NCBI GenBank assembly: GCA_002423425.1
Contig: DIWC01000031.1
Location: forward strand, 529 to 18,224
Direction of reading: 5' to 3'
Source of the DNA: Peptococcaceae bacterium UBA6116
GTDB lineage: Bacteria > Bacillota > Desulfitobacteriia > Desulfitobacteriales > Syntrophobotulaceae
DNA length: 17,696 nucleotides
The notes under the pieces were generated by a model, which was given only the letters and a program-made list of their open reading frames with translations, made no database searches and was not told the DNA's origin. Made by a program: the position numbers and the translations under genes. Every line of letters starts with the position of its first letter. Position 1 is the stretch's first letter. Positions 1 to 7,742 of this stretch are shown here, in pieces.

Positions 1-207
1 CATTTCAACCAGCACATAACCGGGGAATACTTTGCGTTTGGAGACCTTTTTCTTGCCGTTCTTTATCTCTATCTCGTCTTCCATTGGAACTAGAACACGA
101 AAGATTTTGTCTTCCATATTCATGGACTCAACGCGTTTTTCTAGATTTGTTTTCACCTTATTCTCATAACCGGAATAAGTGTGAATAACATACCAGTTTT
201 TTGCCAT
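1..207 (-). CDS. nusG: Transcription termination/antitermination protein NusG (N-terminal part; cut by window edge)
   Basis: NusG binds RNA polymerase through its N-terminal NGN domain and modulates pausing and termination; the C-terminal KOW domain contacts Rho or ribosomal protein S10. The 69 visible codons begin MAKNWYVIHTYSGYENKV and continue to FPGYVLVEM, both hallmark NGN sequences. The KOW half lies outside the window. The ATG (205-207) is preceded by an AGGAGG-type ribosome-binding site. It is the last gene seen of the rpmG-secE-nusG unit, 36 bp behind secE, the conserved bacterial order that normally leads into rplK-rplA. Nothing odd is visible. Confidence 0.96.
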   Translation of the reverse strand, partial: MAKNWYVIHTYSGYENKVKTNLEKRVESMNMEDKIFRVLVPMEDEIEIKNGKKKVSKRKVFPGYVLVEM

Positions 208-243
208 TAACAAAAGGCCTCCTAAGAAAGATTCACGCCTACG

Positions 244-495
244 TTATTTATTCAGCAAAGATCCCATGGCGTAGGTCAAACCACTATCTACAATCCAGAT
301 AAGCAAAGCAACAATAATTACCATAGCAAACACGACGCCTGTATATGTGAACAACTGATTTCGGGTCGGCCAATGGACTTTCTTCAGTTCAAGCCAAACT
401 TCCCGAAAATGGTTGAACCTTCTCCCTGAATTTTTTAACCTATTTAGAAAACCACCTTCAGATTTAGAACTCTCTGCTTTCTTGGCTATTGCCAT
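244..495 (-). CDS. secE: Preprotein translocase subunit SecE
   Basis: SecE is the small clamp subunit of the SecYEG channel in the cytoplasmic membrane. The 83-residue protein has the short single-span form usual in Gram-positive bacteria. A charged amphipathic stretch leads into the family signature LKKVHWPTRNQL (about residues 37-48), followed by one transmembrane helix at about 50-72. The start ATG (493-495) has an AAGGATGTG ribosome-binding site. It sits 40 bp behind rpmG and 36 bp ahead of nusG, and is probably cotranscribed with both. Length and motif leave little room for another identity. Confidence 0.96.
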   Translation of the reverse strand: MAIAKKAESSKSEGGFLNRLKNSGRRFNHFREVWLELKKVHWPTRNQLFTYTGVVFAMVIIVALLIWIVDSGLTYAMGSLLNK

Positions 496-535
496 TCAAT
501 CACATCCTTAGCGGTATATAATACCGTAATCGACA

Positions 536-685
536 TTATTTTGTTTCTTTATGAGCAGTATGAGTTTTGCAAGTTTTACAATACTTTTTAAGTTCAATAC
601 GATCCGGATCATTTTTTTTGTTTTTATTTGTTTGATAATTCCTGTTCTTGCATTCTGTACATGCCAATGTGATTGCAACACGCAT
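536..685 (-). CDS. rpmG: 50S ribosomal protein L33
   Basis: This 49-residue protein of the large ribosomal subunit begins MRVAITLACTEC and ends HTAHKETK. It keeps both CxxC pairs (Cys9/Cys12 and Cys36/Cys39), so it is the zinc-binding form of L33. The ATG at 683-685 follows a GGAGG ribosome-binding site. It is first in the rpmG-secE-nusG unit, directly behind a strong promoter. In many Firmicutes tuf lies immediately upstream; here the upstream neighbour is instead an unrelated membrane-protein gene. A longer 70-residue reading in another frame covers the same DNA but has no recognisable content. Confidence 0.95.
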   Translation of the reverse strand: MRVAITLACTECKNRNYQTNKNKKNDPDRIELKKYCKTCKTHTAHKETK

Positions 686-743
686 TCTAAACACCTCCCC
701 AGCAGTGGCCTAAACCTCATTTTTTTTCAAATCGCACAGAATA

Positions 744-772
744 ATTTAACACAATAATAAAGTCTTTGTCAA
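744..772 (-). promoter_or_regulatory. Sigma-70-type promoter of rpmG-secE-nusG
   Basis: Read on the minus strand there is a perfect -35 TTGACA (767-772), a 17-bp spacer and a -10 TTAAAT (744-749). It lies about 60 bp upstream of the rpmG start and is the closest match to consensus that I found in the window. That fits the high demand for ribosomal and secretion proteins. Its presence shows that the core unit starts its own transcript rather than depending on the gene upstream. Confidence 0.75.
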
Positions 773-904
773 GGAAGATTCCTTTAATTACGACGATAAA
801 CCCTTGAAAATATATCTTATAAAGCTTATCACAGAAAGGAAACCATACAATTATTATTTTTCATATAATCATTATACTATAATATCTTAGGATCTGAAAA
901 TTCT

Positions 905-932
905 AAAAGAATCTTTGCCATTTGATTCTTTT
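905..932 (-). terminator. Intrinsic terminator-like hairpin after the exporter gene
   Basis: A perfect 9-bp inverted repeat, AAAAGAATC / GATTCTTTT, encloses a 10-nt loop and lies just beyond the stop of the membrane-exporter gene. The stem is A/U-rich. On the minus strand it is followed by a T-rich but interrupted tract (TTTTAGAATTTT). The T-run is cleaner on the plus strand, but no plus-strand gene ends here. It most likely isolates the exporter transcript from the ribosomal promoter; the weak stem makes this a moderate call. Confidence 0.5.
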
Positions 933-940
933 TTTCGGAA

Positions 941-2014
941 CTAAACTTCCATACTAAGCAGCCTCGTAGATTCCTTGGCAAACCAGCGGATATTATATGT
1001 TATCACCGATACTTCAAGCCAGGCATGTACGTAAAAACTATCGGAAGGAGTTTTTCCCTGCCATTTGTTTAGCATTTCGTTTAACTTGCTCCAAACATGC
1101 GGTTCAGGATATATGATAGCCTCCTCTCCCTTAATCTTCTTCCGTAATTCCAAGTTATAGCTGGTGGCATTAAAGACCACATTTAAAAGCATTTCAAAAA
1201 TATTCTGAAACTCACTGCTGATCGGAGGCTCATTCGCTTTTTGCCTCCTGGCTCTTCTTTCTTCGGCCAGAAAAAGCAAGTCCTGGGATCTTTGCCAAAG
1301 CCCCTGATTATATTTTATATATTCTTTATATAACAGCCGCTCGGCAACATCTTTGTTACCCTTTTTGCTGATAATACTTACATTCACGGTATAATTGAAT
1401 AAGTTAAAAAGTTCCTCAGCCTCTTCCAACAAGCGGTTAAATTCCGCTTGGTTCTTAATGTTTTCACTTTCTGGTACCGTTGTCAAATGTAAATATCTAT
1501 TAACCGAATCTACAAAAGCCTGTTCAGTAAAAAGATTAAGATTAGACAACTTTTCGACTAGGAGTTTACTGTACTGCGGAGGTGCAATTGTAAAGTTAAT
1601 GATATTCGCTACGGTCAGGCCAATTAATATCGCCAAGAACCTCGAGGCTGACTGACTGATAAACTGATCGTGCGGGGAAGACAATATTAAAATTGCCGCC
1701 ATAACAGCCAGCACAACTTGGTTTGGGGCCCTGAGCAGTTTTGTGCACAGAAGTATCATTACGATTGTGGCTATCGCCATACTCAAATATTCTATAGGAA
1801 TAACCAAACCAAGAGCTATTGCCACTAAGGCGGACAAGGTGTTGACGATAATCTGTTCGAGCCCGTTTCTAAGGCCTTTACCAACCGATTGCTGCATACA
1901 AATAACGGCAGTGGCGGCTGCAAATAAGGGCGGTCCAACATTTAGCAAAACACAGAGATATACACTAATCGCTACAGCCAGGCTGGTTTTTAATGTTCTA
2001 GCACCAATGTTCAC
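941..2014 (-). CDS. Aromatic acid exporter (ArAE/FUSC-type) family membrane protein
   Basis: The N-terminal ~147 residues hold about six closely packed hydrophobic segments: near 9-28, 29-46, 58-75, 76-95, 100-116 and 124-147. The rest is a charged, helical cytoplasmic part. This architecture, with the opening IGARTLKTSLAVAISVYL, matches the Gram-positive ArAE_1/DUF939 group. Relatives of the wider FUSC superfamily efflux aromatic carboxylates or other organic anions; the substrate here is unknown. The start is GTG (2012-2014), chosen because AGGAG lies 8 nt upstream. An ATG in that spacer is out of frame. The gene is 85 bp behind the GAPDH stop. An extended -10-like TGGCATAAT (2062-2070) could give it its own promoter, but no -35 is evident. 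At 357 residues it is a usual length. Confidence 0.8.
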   Translation of the reverse strand: MNIGARTLKTSLAVAISVYLCVLLNVGPPLFAAATAVICMQQSVGKGLRNGLEQIIVNTLSALVAIALGLVIPIEYLSMAIATIVMILLCTKLLRAPNQVVLAVMAAILILSSPHDQFISQSASRFLAILIGLTVANIINFTIAPPQYSKLLVEKLSNLNLFTEQAFVDSVNRYLHLTTVPESENIKNQAEFNRLLEEAEELFNLFNYTVNVSIISKKGNKDVAERLLYKEYIKYNQGLWQRSQDLLFLAEERRARRQKANEPPISSEFQNIFEMLLNVVFNATSYNLELRKKIKGEEAIIYPEPHVWSKLNEMLNKWQGKTPSDSFYVHAWLEVSVITYNIRWFAKESTRLLSMEV

Positions 2015-2099
2015 AGTTCATTCTCCTTTGGGATATAATAAACGATATGTCTTTTTTCTGGATTATGCCATATCCTCTAAGCAAACTCATTAATTATTA

Positions 2100-3353
2100 C
2101 TAAGCCATATTCTTATCAATATATACAGCCAGCTTGCCCAAGAAGTTGACATAACTTCCCAATTCATTATCGTACCAGCCGAAAATTTTAGCCTGGGTTA
2201 CAGGAATGTTGATATCCTGGGAACATTGTATGCCATGCTCTTTCAATGTCTTGGCGTATACCGGCATAAAACCGGTCCGGGTATGGGTTTCAACCCCCTC
2301 GATGACGATTGCTCCTCTGTACCCAACAATATCAGATGATACATTTTGTTTTTCACTGAAAACCAACATATCTTTTTGGGCCCCATCAGCTGCTTTTTTG
2401 AAGACATTGTTAATAAAATTACGGCTGATAACCGGTTCGCCTGTCTCCTCACAAAGTTTGGTATTGAAGGTTACATTTAAGGTAATTAATGAAGCAGTAC
2501 TGATAGGTACCCGTACAGAATCAGCCATAAAACCAATTTGCTTTATTTCCGGCAAGATCTCTTCCAGCGCAATGGCTGCACCTGTGGTGGTCGGAATAAT
2601 ATTATTCATAAACGAACGATTTTTCCTTAGATCAGATTGTCCTTCCTTGGGCATCGCATCCAGAATATTCTGGTTATTAGTCGCCGCGTGCACTGTAGAC
2701 ATTGAAGCTGTAACTATTTCCGCCGTTTCCCTGGTTTCCAGAAGCGGCTTGATCATATGAGCAAGACCTGTGGTGGTGCAGCTGGCCGCAGATACAATAT
2801 GATGAGCATCGGGGTTATACTTCATATGGTTTATTCCATAGACGAACATGCCGCAATCCGTAGGCATCTTCAGAGATTTGTCCTTAATCTTAAACGGAGC
2901 ACTAACGATTACTTTCTTAGCTCCGGCTTCCAAATGTCCCCGAACGCTTCCCTTGGGATCATCAGCGGGAACTGTAGGATCAATATTTTTCCCTGTGCAA
3001 TCTATTACCAATTGCACACCCTCCTTGGCCCAGTTTATGTCCCGTGGATTTCTGGCCTCAGAAAGAACCTTTACCTGCACTCCGTTAATCTCAAATATCC
3101 CCTCCTCGTTGTTGATTATCTCAACCTTGCAGGTTTTGCCGGTATAACCGTAGAGAAAGATATCTAAAGACCCATAGGTTGAATCTTTGAGTAGATAATC
3201 TACCATGTCCTCAAATTTTTTACCTACCTTACGCCCGGCATTCAATACAAACCCGTCAAAATGTTTCTGGTTTAATTGATTCCAGAACGTAAGTTTTCCT
3301 ATTCTGCCTACGCCGTTAATACCTAGAATTTTTTTGCTTTGGAAGTTCATCAT
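2100..3353 (-). CDS. gap: Divergent long glyceraldehyde-3-phosphate dehydrogenase
   Basis: GAPDH oxidises glyceraldehyde-3-phosphate to 1,3-bisphosphoglycerate with NAD(P)+. The Rossmann motif INGVGRIGK is at the N-terminus, the nucleophile loop SAASCTTTG centres on Cys192, and the catalytic His222 lies in TVHAATNNQ. The C-terminus carries WYDNELGSY. The canonical loop is usually SNASCTTNC, and typical enzymes have about 335 residues; this one has 417, with extra segments between the Rossmann core and the Cys loop. I chose the ATG at 3351-3353, which follows AGGAG by 10 nt. The frame is open 32 residues further upstream, but that would overlap the preceding gene and adds no family sequence. 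An ATG one codon later is also possible. It lies 49 bp behind the giant PPDK-like gene, probably in one operon. Coenzyme and physiological direction cannot be told from sequence. Confidence 0.85.
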   Translation of the reverse strand: MMNFQSKKILGINGVGRIGKLTFWNQLNQKHFDGFVLNAGRKVGKKFEDMVDYLLKDSTYGSLDIFLYGYTGKTCKVEIINNEEGIFEINGVQVKVLSEARNPRDINWAKEGVQLVIDCTGKNIDPTVPADDPKGSVRGHLEAGAKKVIVSAPFKIKDKSLKMPTDCGMFVYGINHMKYNPDAHHIVSAASCTTTGLAHMIKPLLETRETAEIVTASMSTVHAATNNQNILDAMPKEGQSDLRKNRSFMNNIIPTTTGAAIALEEILPEIKQIGFMADSVRVPISTASLITLNVTFNTKLCEETGEPVISRNFINNVFKKAADGAQKDMLVFSEKQNVSSDIVGYRGAIVIEGVETHTRTGFMPVYAKTLKEHGIQCSQDINIPVTQAKIFGWYDNELGSYVNFLGKLAVYIDKNMA

Positions 3354-3402
3354 ATCCAACTTTCTCCTCTCAAATATTTTTCCATTTTTTATCAGATGGC
3401 TT

Positions 3403-6400
3403 CTATATAGGATAGCTACCCAAAAATATATTTCCGGCGTTGCCATCAATAGATATTATATCTCCGGGTTTTAGCACTACATTATTAAACGTACATTGCT
3501 TAAGAGCATCATTAACTACCATCTCCTTGCAGTTAACAATACAAACTATGCCCAGCTTGGCGGCGGTCACCGAAGCATGGGAAGTAACCCCTCCGCGACT
3601 TGTTACCAAACCATCACAAATAAATATCTTGGATATGTCATCAGGGACAGTATCCGGCCTTATAAGAATATACTTTTCAGCCGGATATTCCTGCTTAAAG
3701 CGTGTCAGGTCTTCCATATCAAAACATATCACTCCGGTCAAACATCTTCCCCCTGTACCAATCCCGCGTCCGATTAGTCTCATTTGTTCGATCGGTGTGC
3801 TGAAAAACGGCATTTTTTCCTGGGGGCTGATTATTTGTTCCCTTGTTTGGAGGATAAAGAGATCTTCAGACTTTTCGGACTCAAATGTAAACTCAATCTC
3901 CTGGTTGTTGAAGCCAAAGTCGTATATCAGTTTCCTGGAAAGTTCTTTTAGTCGATTATATATCTCTGGGAAGGCAGATTGCAAAGACATCTTTGAATCC
4001 GGGTAATCCCCGCGCCGTTGACTTTCGGAAATAGGCAACGTATGAACGAGGCCGGCAACAATATCTTCACCTTGACTGCATAGTGTAAAATCTCCATAAA
4101 GATTAATTCCCGGCTTATTTAACTTCGGATTATGCGTGAAAACCACTCCCGAACCTGATTTATCCGATTTATTGCCCATGACCATCTTCTGAATAATTAC
4201 CGCAGTTCCCCATTCATCTGCTATATGCAAATGACTGCGGTAAGATCTGGCTCTTTCAGCATTCCAAGAATCAAGTACTGTATTGATACCCTGTTTGAGC
4301 TGAATAAATGGATCTTTATCAATTTCCGCCTTATACTTAGCCAAGACATCCTTGTACCTATATACCAGCTCTTTCATCTGCTCAGCAGTAAGATTGGCTT
4401 TTTTGATAACTCCATATTTTTTTTTGGCGGCATTCATCAGTGTATTAAAAACTGACCTTGTTATTCCCTTGGACATTCCCCAGCTCTGGATAAACCTACG
4501 ATATGAATCCCAGGCCATCCATGCGTTTTCGGGATTTTGAGCCAGGGCCTCGACGATTTCATCATTGATGCCAACATTTAATAATGTATTCATGGCTCCG
4601 GGGAGGGAAATAGCCGTACCGGAACGCACAGAAAGCAGCAATGGCCGCTCGGGATCGCCGAATTTCAGGTTAGAAACTCTTTCAATTTCAGCGACATGTT
4701 TTCGCACCAGTTCTTCCAGCTCTAAACTCATATAAGGGTGGTCCAGAACGGTATCCCTGTGCCTGAATACCTCCGTAGTAAGAACAAATCCGGCCGGTAT
4801 AGGAAAACCATATGAGATAAGCTTTTTTAAATAGTAGGCCTTCGCCCCCAAAAAAACCCTGTTATCCATCTCATATGTCGGACAATTAAACGGACTGACT
4901 GTAAGATCAGGATTATAAGTCATCATGTTGCTTATTTGTTTTTCCGAATAATTGTTGACCATGTTACGCAGTTTATTTATGGAATACGAAATAAAATTAT
5001 CGAGCTGTTGAATGAGAAAAGCCGAAGAAAGAACCTCCCGATAAAAAATCTCGGATTTTTGCAGCAAAATCTCTTTGGAACCATCAAAAAGCTGAGGAAC
5101 AACCGTCCCTAAAGCGGCATCATAAAACCGAATAAAGTACTCGTTAATAATTTCCTTGATGTCCAACGCCATAAACTCAAAGATGTTAATATATTGTCCC
5201 AGGGTAAAACTCGGAGAAGTAAGGCTATAGCGGAACATTTCCAGATTGGAATTGAAATTTTGATTTTCCACTCCATCCAGTTCCAGTCCGATTTTAAACT
5301 GATTCAGAACCTCATAAATGTTATTCAAAGTCTTGGCGGTGATGTATTCCAGCTTGAGATTTTTTAATATATTCTCCATTAACCTTGAGGCAACCTTTTC
5401 CAGCCTGTACATAAGCCCCAAAGCTTCGAATTTCGGCTCACTATACTGTCCATACACGGAAGGAATACCGATGGCAATATGTCTCTTGTAGTAGATGTTT
5501 TCCTGGGCCACGCTCTCTTTTTTATCCAGGATTACCTCTTTCAGTCTGGCCATAAGCGCGTAAACCTGTATCAGGGTGCTGTTATATTCTTTTCTGTCTA
5601 TAAGCTCTTTTATGTTCTCTATCTCGTCTTTGCTAAAGAACCTGCTCCTAGACAAAATACCGACAATATCTGCTGTCTCCAATGAATACTTCTCCAGAAG
5701 CAGACTATTCAATTGAATCAAATAAACAAAGCGTCTCTTGTCCCTTTCATTGTCCAGGGGATAGGCCTCTACAAATTCGGTTACCTTCTGCTCAGGCAAG
5801 GCAAGCAAACCCTGATAATCCACTTGGAAATAACTACAGGCAGCAACCATAATCTTATGGACATCAATATAATATTGGCTTTTGGTATCAATGGCATCCG
5901 CAACATCCTTGGGAAGAGTGGCCGCAAGAGGTTTTATATCCCCGTCGAACCAGAAAGCGGCTACTCTTTGAGTCAGAGAGATATGCGTATTGTTGCTCTC
6001 GGCATGAATCTGCTTCCTGACAAAATGAATGAGGAGATCTTTTCTATGCCCCAACTCATCAATAGCCGTAGTCACTTCCCTGAGTTTTCCCTCTGCTCCG
6101 ATTTCGCGGAAATAGACCGGAAAAAAACGAGCAAGCTCTTTGATCTGTTTATAGACCAAAGCAATGTCTGAATTCAGCAATTTGGTTATATCCCTTTGGA
6201 AGAGATCTGTATCGGCGATAAAGATTCCCCCCAGTCTCAAGTTCACATCTAGGGCTGAAAGCAATTTTCGAAAATTATTCGGCGAGCTTTCAATAAGCTC
6301 CAGCCATATCCTTATATTCTTAACATGGTCAGTATTTACTCTAACCTGCCAATCGTTGGTTATTTCCATTTTCCCGGGATATATAAAACCGAAATTGATA

Positions 6401-7458
6401 AGCTTCTTGCTGAAATAGGAAATGATTTTAAGATCATCGTTATTAACAATTTCTTTGCCCAGCGTAAAAATGCAATCCAAAATAGTGCCGGCATGATAGT
6501 TCTTGAATTCGCTGAAAAGGCTGAACATCTCATCGATGAAAGTATATTTTTCCTCTTTTTCCAAACTAGCAAGAGCATCCTTCAAAAGCCGGTTTAAATC
6601 ATAGAGTAAATGGTTTTCAAGCTGAGCCATTCCCGGTACGCGCATAACATAAAAAAGGTAGTGGATTTTTTCCATAGGCAGTTCAAATTCATCACTAAAT
6701 TGACGAAAATAATTGACAATATCATTAAAGAAAAAGTTGGATACTATTTCATCCCAATTTTCGGATCTCTTAATCTGCCTGATTAATCCTTCAAAAAAAT
6801 CACTGCTGATCAAACGAATCTTATCCTCATAATTTCTTTTAAACAGAGCTTTTTTAGAGGCAAACCACTCTTCGGCCTTGGTTGTTTCTTTCCAGTATTC
6901 GGCACCTTGCAAAAGGATCTGCCTGGTTAAGCCAATAATTTGGGCACTAAACTCCGGAATTGCCGCCACCCTTGGCAAATAAGTCTTAAAATACCCGCCG
7001 TTGCGCATATAAATCTCTTTTGAATTCTCCATACCCTTTTCAATAAGGTCGACGGTTTTTCTGATCACATTCGGGTGGGGTTCGCCCTCTTTAACCAACT
7101 TGTCTATGAATTTGAAAAGAGTTTTCATCAGCCGCTCTTCCAGTTTTTTATCCAGCTTTATTGCCGAAAGCTCTTCAAAAATTTCAACAAAAAAAATTAA
7201 GGCCTCTTCGGACTCTGGGATGGACTTATAGAACCATAAATCTGTCAAACTGAAATTATGCAGATTCTCCAGAATATATTCGTAATTAACATACTTATGG
7301 TTATACTCTTTAATAAATTCTTCAGTTCTTTTATTTATTCCCCAACTTTCAGAAGAAAGATCAATAAACCACTGGTGTCTGGCCGGAATCTCTATCTCTT
7401 CATGTCTGGTCAGAACCAAATTGGCCTCCAAAGCTTTAGATGTAAAACTTTTCTCCAT
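3403..7458 (-). CDS. Giant PPDK-like phosphotransferase: helical N-terminus, ATP-grasp, phosphohistidine domain
   Basis: This is a 1351-residue protein. Residues ~866-1210 form a PPDK/PEP-synthase-type ATP-grasp domain: an entry segment like PPDK (LGAKAYYLKKL), SVRSGTAISLPGAMNT with Arg945, and the terminal FILQTR with Arg1206. Residues ~1230-1351 form the swivelling phosphohistidine domain, with the acceptor in GGVTSHASV (His1294). PPDK and PEP synthase then carry a PEP/pyruvate-binding TIM barrel, but this protein stops right after the swivel. Residues 1-865 look wholly helical and match no domain I can name; GIPSVYGQYSEPKFEALG near 665-685 is their most motif-like part. The start ATG has a GAGGTG ribosome-binding site and an extended -10 promoter. 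It precedes the GAPDH gene by 49 bp. I infer that ATP phosphorylates the swivel histidine, with an acceptor that is unknown or handled by the N-terminal region. It is not a canonical PPDK. Confidence 0.82.
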   Translation of the reverse strand: MEKSFTSKALEANLVLTRHEEIEIPARHQWFIDLSSESWGINKRTEEFIKEYNHKYVNYEYILENLHNFSLTDLWFYKSIPESEEALIFFVEIFEELSAIKLDKKLEERLMKTLFKFIDKLVKEGEPHPNVIRKTVDLIEKGMENSKEIYMRNGGYFKTYLPRVAAIPEFSAQIIGLTRQILLQGAEYWKETTKAEEWFASKKALFKRNYEDKIRLISSDFFEGLIRQIKRSENWDEIVSNFFFNDIVNYFRQFSDEFELPMEKIHYLFYVMRVPGMAQLENHLLYDLNRLLKDALASLEKEEKYTFIDEMFSLFSEFKNYHAGTILDCIFTLGKEIVNNDDLKIISYFSKKLINFGFIYPGKMEITNDWQVRVNTDHVKNIRIWLELIESSPNNFRKLLSALDVNLRLGGIFIADTDLFQRDITKLLNSDIALVYKQIKELARFFPVYFREIGAEGKLREVTTAIDELGHRKDLLIHFVRKQIHAESNNTHISLTQRVAAFWFDGDIKPLAATLPKDVADAIDTKSQYYIDVHKIMVAACSYFQVDYQGLLALPEQKVTEFVEAYPLDNERDKRRFVYLIQLNSLLLEKYSLETADIVGILSRSRFFSKDEIENIKELIDRKEYNSTLIQVYALMARLKEVILDKKESVAQENIYYKRHIAIGIPSVYGQYSEPKFEALGLMYRLEKVASRLMENILKNLKLEYITAKTLNNIYEVLNQFKIGLELDGVENQNFNSNLEMFRYSLTSPSFTLGQYINIFEFMALDIKEIINEYFIRFYDAALGTVVPQLFDGSKEILLQKSEIFYREVLSSAFLIQQLDNFISYSINKLRNMVNNYSEKQISNMMTYNPDLTVSPFNCPTYEMDNRVFLGAKAYYLKKLISYGFPIPAGFVLTTEVFRHRDTVLDHPYMSLELEELVRKHVAEIERVSNLKFGDPERPLLLSVRSGTAISLPGAMNTLLNVGINDEIVEALAQNPENAWMAWDSYRRFIQSWGMSKGITRSVFNTLMNAAKKKYGVIKKANLTAEQMKELVYRYKDVLAKYKAEIDKDPFIQLKQGINTVLDSWNAERARSYRSHLHIADEWGTAVIIQKMVMGNKSDKSGSGVVFTHNPKLNKPGINLYGDFTLCSQGEDIVAGLVHTLPISESQRRGDYPDSKMSLQSAFPEIYNRLKELSRKLIYDFGFNNQEIEFTFESEKSEDLFILQTREQIISPQEKMPFFSTPIEQMRLIGRGIGTGGRCLTGVICFDMEDLTRFKQEYPAEKYILIRPDTVPDDISKIFICDGLVTSRGGVTSHASVTAAKLGIVCIVNCKEMVVNDALKQCTFNNVVLKPGDIISIDGNAGNIFLGSYPI

Positions 7459-7511
7459 CTGAACACCTCAAGTAAAAATACGTACTATTCAGATACATTA
7501 TTATATAAATT

Positions 7512-7520
7512 ATTATACCA
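7512..7520 (-). promoter_or_regulatory. Extended -10 promoter of the PPDK-like gene
   Basis: The minus strand reads TGGTATAAT, that is the TGn extension plus a perfect TATAAT, about 54 bp ahead of the ATG. No good -35 lies at 16-18 bp, which is tolerated when the TGn element is present. A second TATAAT at 7500-7505 lacks the extension. This suggests that the PPDK-like/GAPDH pair begins its own transcript. Confidence 0.45.
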
Positions 7521-7523
7521 TAT

Positions 7524-7742
7524 TTACCGGATATATGGTGCTTTTGTGTGTCTAATTATCTCCTTGAATTCATACCCTGAGTTTAGAATCATTTTAAAAT
7601 TTGGAATAACCTTGCATCTTTTAACTGCAAAATACCAAATAAAAATAAGTTGAGTAAAAACTGCTATACCAATAAATAAACTCAGCCAGTAAACCCCTTT
7701 TGTTAAAGAGAGTCCATTTTGATATAGAAATACTATGCCCAT
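7524..7742 (-). CDS. Small predicted membrane protein, possibly translationally coupled to the VWA gene
   Basis: This 72-residue ORF has one strongly hydrophobic segment (about residues 18-42, GVYWLSLFIGIAVF onward) and a basic C-terminal tail ending in KAPYIR. I do not recognise a family. Its ATG overlaps the stop of the VWA gene as TAATG, a classic reinitiation arrangement that argues for it being real. It has no independent ribosome-binding site beyond that. Because the VWA gene upstream is interrupted by stops, coupling would now fail unless ribosomes restart inside. It could also be a chance ORF in AT-rich DNA, or the 5' remnant of a longer membrane protein. Confidence 0.4.
   Translation of the reverse strand: MGIVFLYQNGLSLTKGVYWLSLFIGIAVFTQLIFIWYFAVKRCKVIPNFKMILNSGYEFKEIIRHTKAPYIR

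Noticed and set aside
840..895. Several TATAAT-like boxes in the AT-rich gap before rpmG
   Set aside because: None has a -35 at suitable spacing, and a near-consensus promoter already sits closer to rpmG.
690..940. Possible tRNA gene beside rpmG, as in some secE-nusG neighbourhoods
   Set aside because: No cloverleaf, GTTCGA-like T-loop or CCA end could be found on either strand.
2206..2760. 184-residue plus-strand open frame opposite GAPDH
   Set aside because: It is antisense to a strongly conserved gene, has no ribosome-binding site and gives a composition-driven peptide.
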